This document shows positions 63,315-64,000 of a stretch of DNA of 64,000 bases, piece by piece. Position 1 is the stretch's first letter. Each line of letters opens with the position of its first letter. The DNA is from Amaranthus tricolor (Eukaryota > Streptophyta > Magnoliopsida > Caryophyllales > Amaranthaceae). A program made the translations under genes and the position numbers. The stretch spans positions 27,580,070-27,644,069 of the forward strand of contig NC_080050.1 of NCBI RefSeq assembly GCF_026212465.1, in the 5' to 3' direction. Below the pieces are notes generated by a model. That model had not been told where the DNA came from. It saw nothing but the letters and a program-made list of their open reading frames with translations, and did not search any database.

Positions 63315-64000
63315 AATTAAATTTAAATATTATTTACATTTTTTGTTTAAGCAATGAAGTATGAATTATAGGTGTTTTTTTTTATAAAGTAATTTAAATA
63401 TCAATAATATAAACAAAAAAATATTATATTCTTACACTTTATGTTTTTAAAGGCTTTTTTTTTATATTTATTTTGATACCAAAAAATGAACAACATGGCC
63501 ATCTTGCAATTACTAATAGTAGTTAAGTATATAGTATTGCAATTAATGATGACATGTTGTGTCACATTCAGTATCAAAAATTTAAAAGAATAATATTATG
63601 TGGTAATCTCGAGTTTTGACTAATTTACGTTGTGACAAATGTTTTTTTCAATCCGTGTAGTGATCTAAAGCTTCTCACTTTTTCACTTGGTAATCAAAAT
63701 GTTAAGATTTTTATTAAATTTACATTATTATTATTCATTATAACGATTCTTTTTCATAAAAACAAACGTCCTGATCAACCTTAAAGGACACTTTCTGAAA
63801 ATGTTTTTGAAATTAATTTAACAAAAAATTTAACATTTTATCTATTATATAAATTAGTAAAAAACCATACAAGTTAGAAAATACGTTCGTTTACCATGTA
63901 AAAATTCAAAATATAAAGTTATCACATAAAATTTTTCATTTAAAAATAGAGGGAATATTTGGATATGTAACTTAGACAGGAAAATTTTGTTTATTAAAGG
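63315..64000. other. Intergenic, no gene seen
   Basis: AT-rich sequence to the end of the window. It continues the interval downstream of the third ATL gene that the Tat-type element interrupted. Confidence 0.5.

Overview
The window looks like nuclear DNA of a flowering plant, most likely a eudicot. It is AT-rich, densely packed with plant transposable-element lineages, and carries intact plant-specific ATL-type RING-H2 genes. The species cannot be fixed from the sequence. No bacterial, organellar or CRISPR-like content was seen.

Host genes: three intact, intronless ATL-type RING-H2 E3 ubiquitin ligase genes lie on the + strand at 12339-13517, 23033-23533 and 49067-50224. The first and third are full-length ATL6/ATL31-like proteins with a signal peptide, one membrane helix, a GLD motif, a RING-H2 domain and a conserved C-terminal tail. 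The second has no signal peptide and no tail. They look like one tandem cluster spread over 38 kb by transposon insertions. The region upstream of the third gene holds a tandem duplication of a roughly 0.5 kb non-coding module. Copy A is now split into 31217-31876 and 45254-45409, and copy B into 45410-45430 and 48408-48960.

Retroelements, left to right: a 2.1 kb LINE-derived insertion with a 16-bp target-site duplication (17942-20037); a decayed Ty1/copia element on the minus strand (25542-30579, TSD ATACC); a Ty3/gypsy chromovirus of Tekay/Del type on the plus strand (31877-43782, TSD ACACT), with three in-frame stops in gag-pol and an extra acidic ORF before gag; a solo LTR with six GC-rich hairpin units (43787-45253); and a Tat-type Ty3/gypsy element on the minus strand (50652-63309, TSD ACTTG). 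The Tat element has a broken gag-pol, but on the opposite strand it carries a four-exon gene that reads open after splicing (829 residues). That gene is flanked on both sides by arrays of hairpin-forming GGGTCCGAC repeats.

DNA elements: several Stowaway-like MITEs, two long-TIR Mutator-like MITEs (one holding a tRNA-like segment), a 625-bp hAT-type element with a perfect 8-bp TSD, and three nested hAT-like elements at 45431-48265. The innermost contains a U5 snRNA-like gene on the minus strand, with an Sm site, a TATA-like box and two tandem copies of the plant snRNA upstream sequence element.

The remaining sequence is AT-rich intergenic DNA with long TA and ATT microsatellites. I see no other supportable genes in it. 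Nothing could be searched against a database, so lineage and family names rest on motif recognition.
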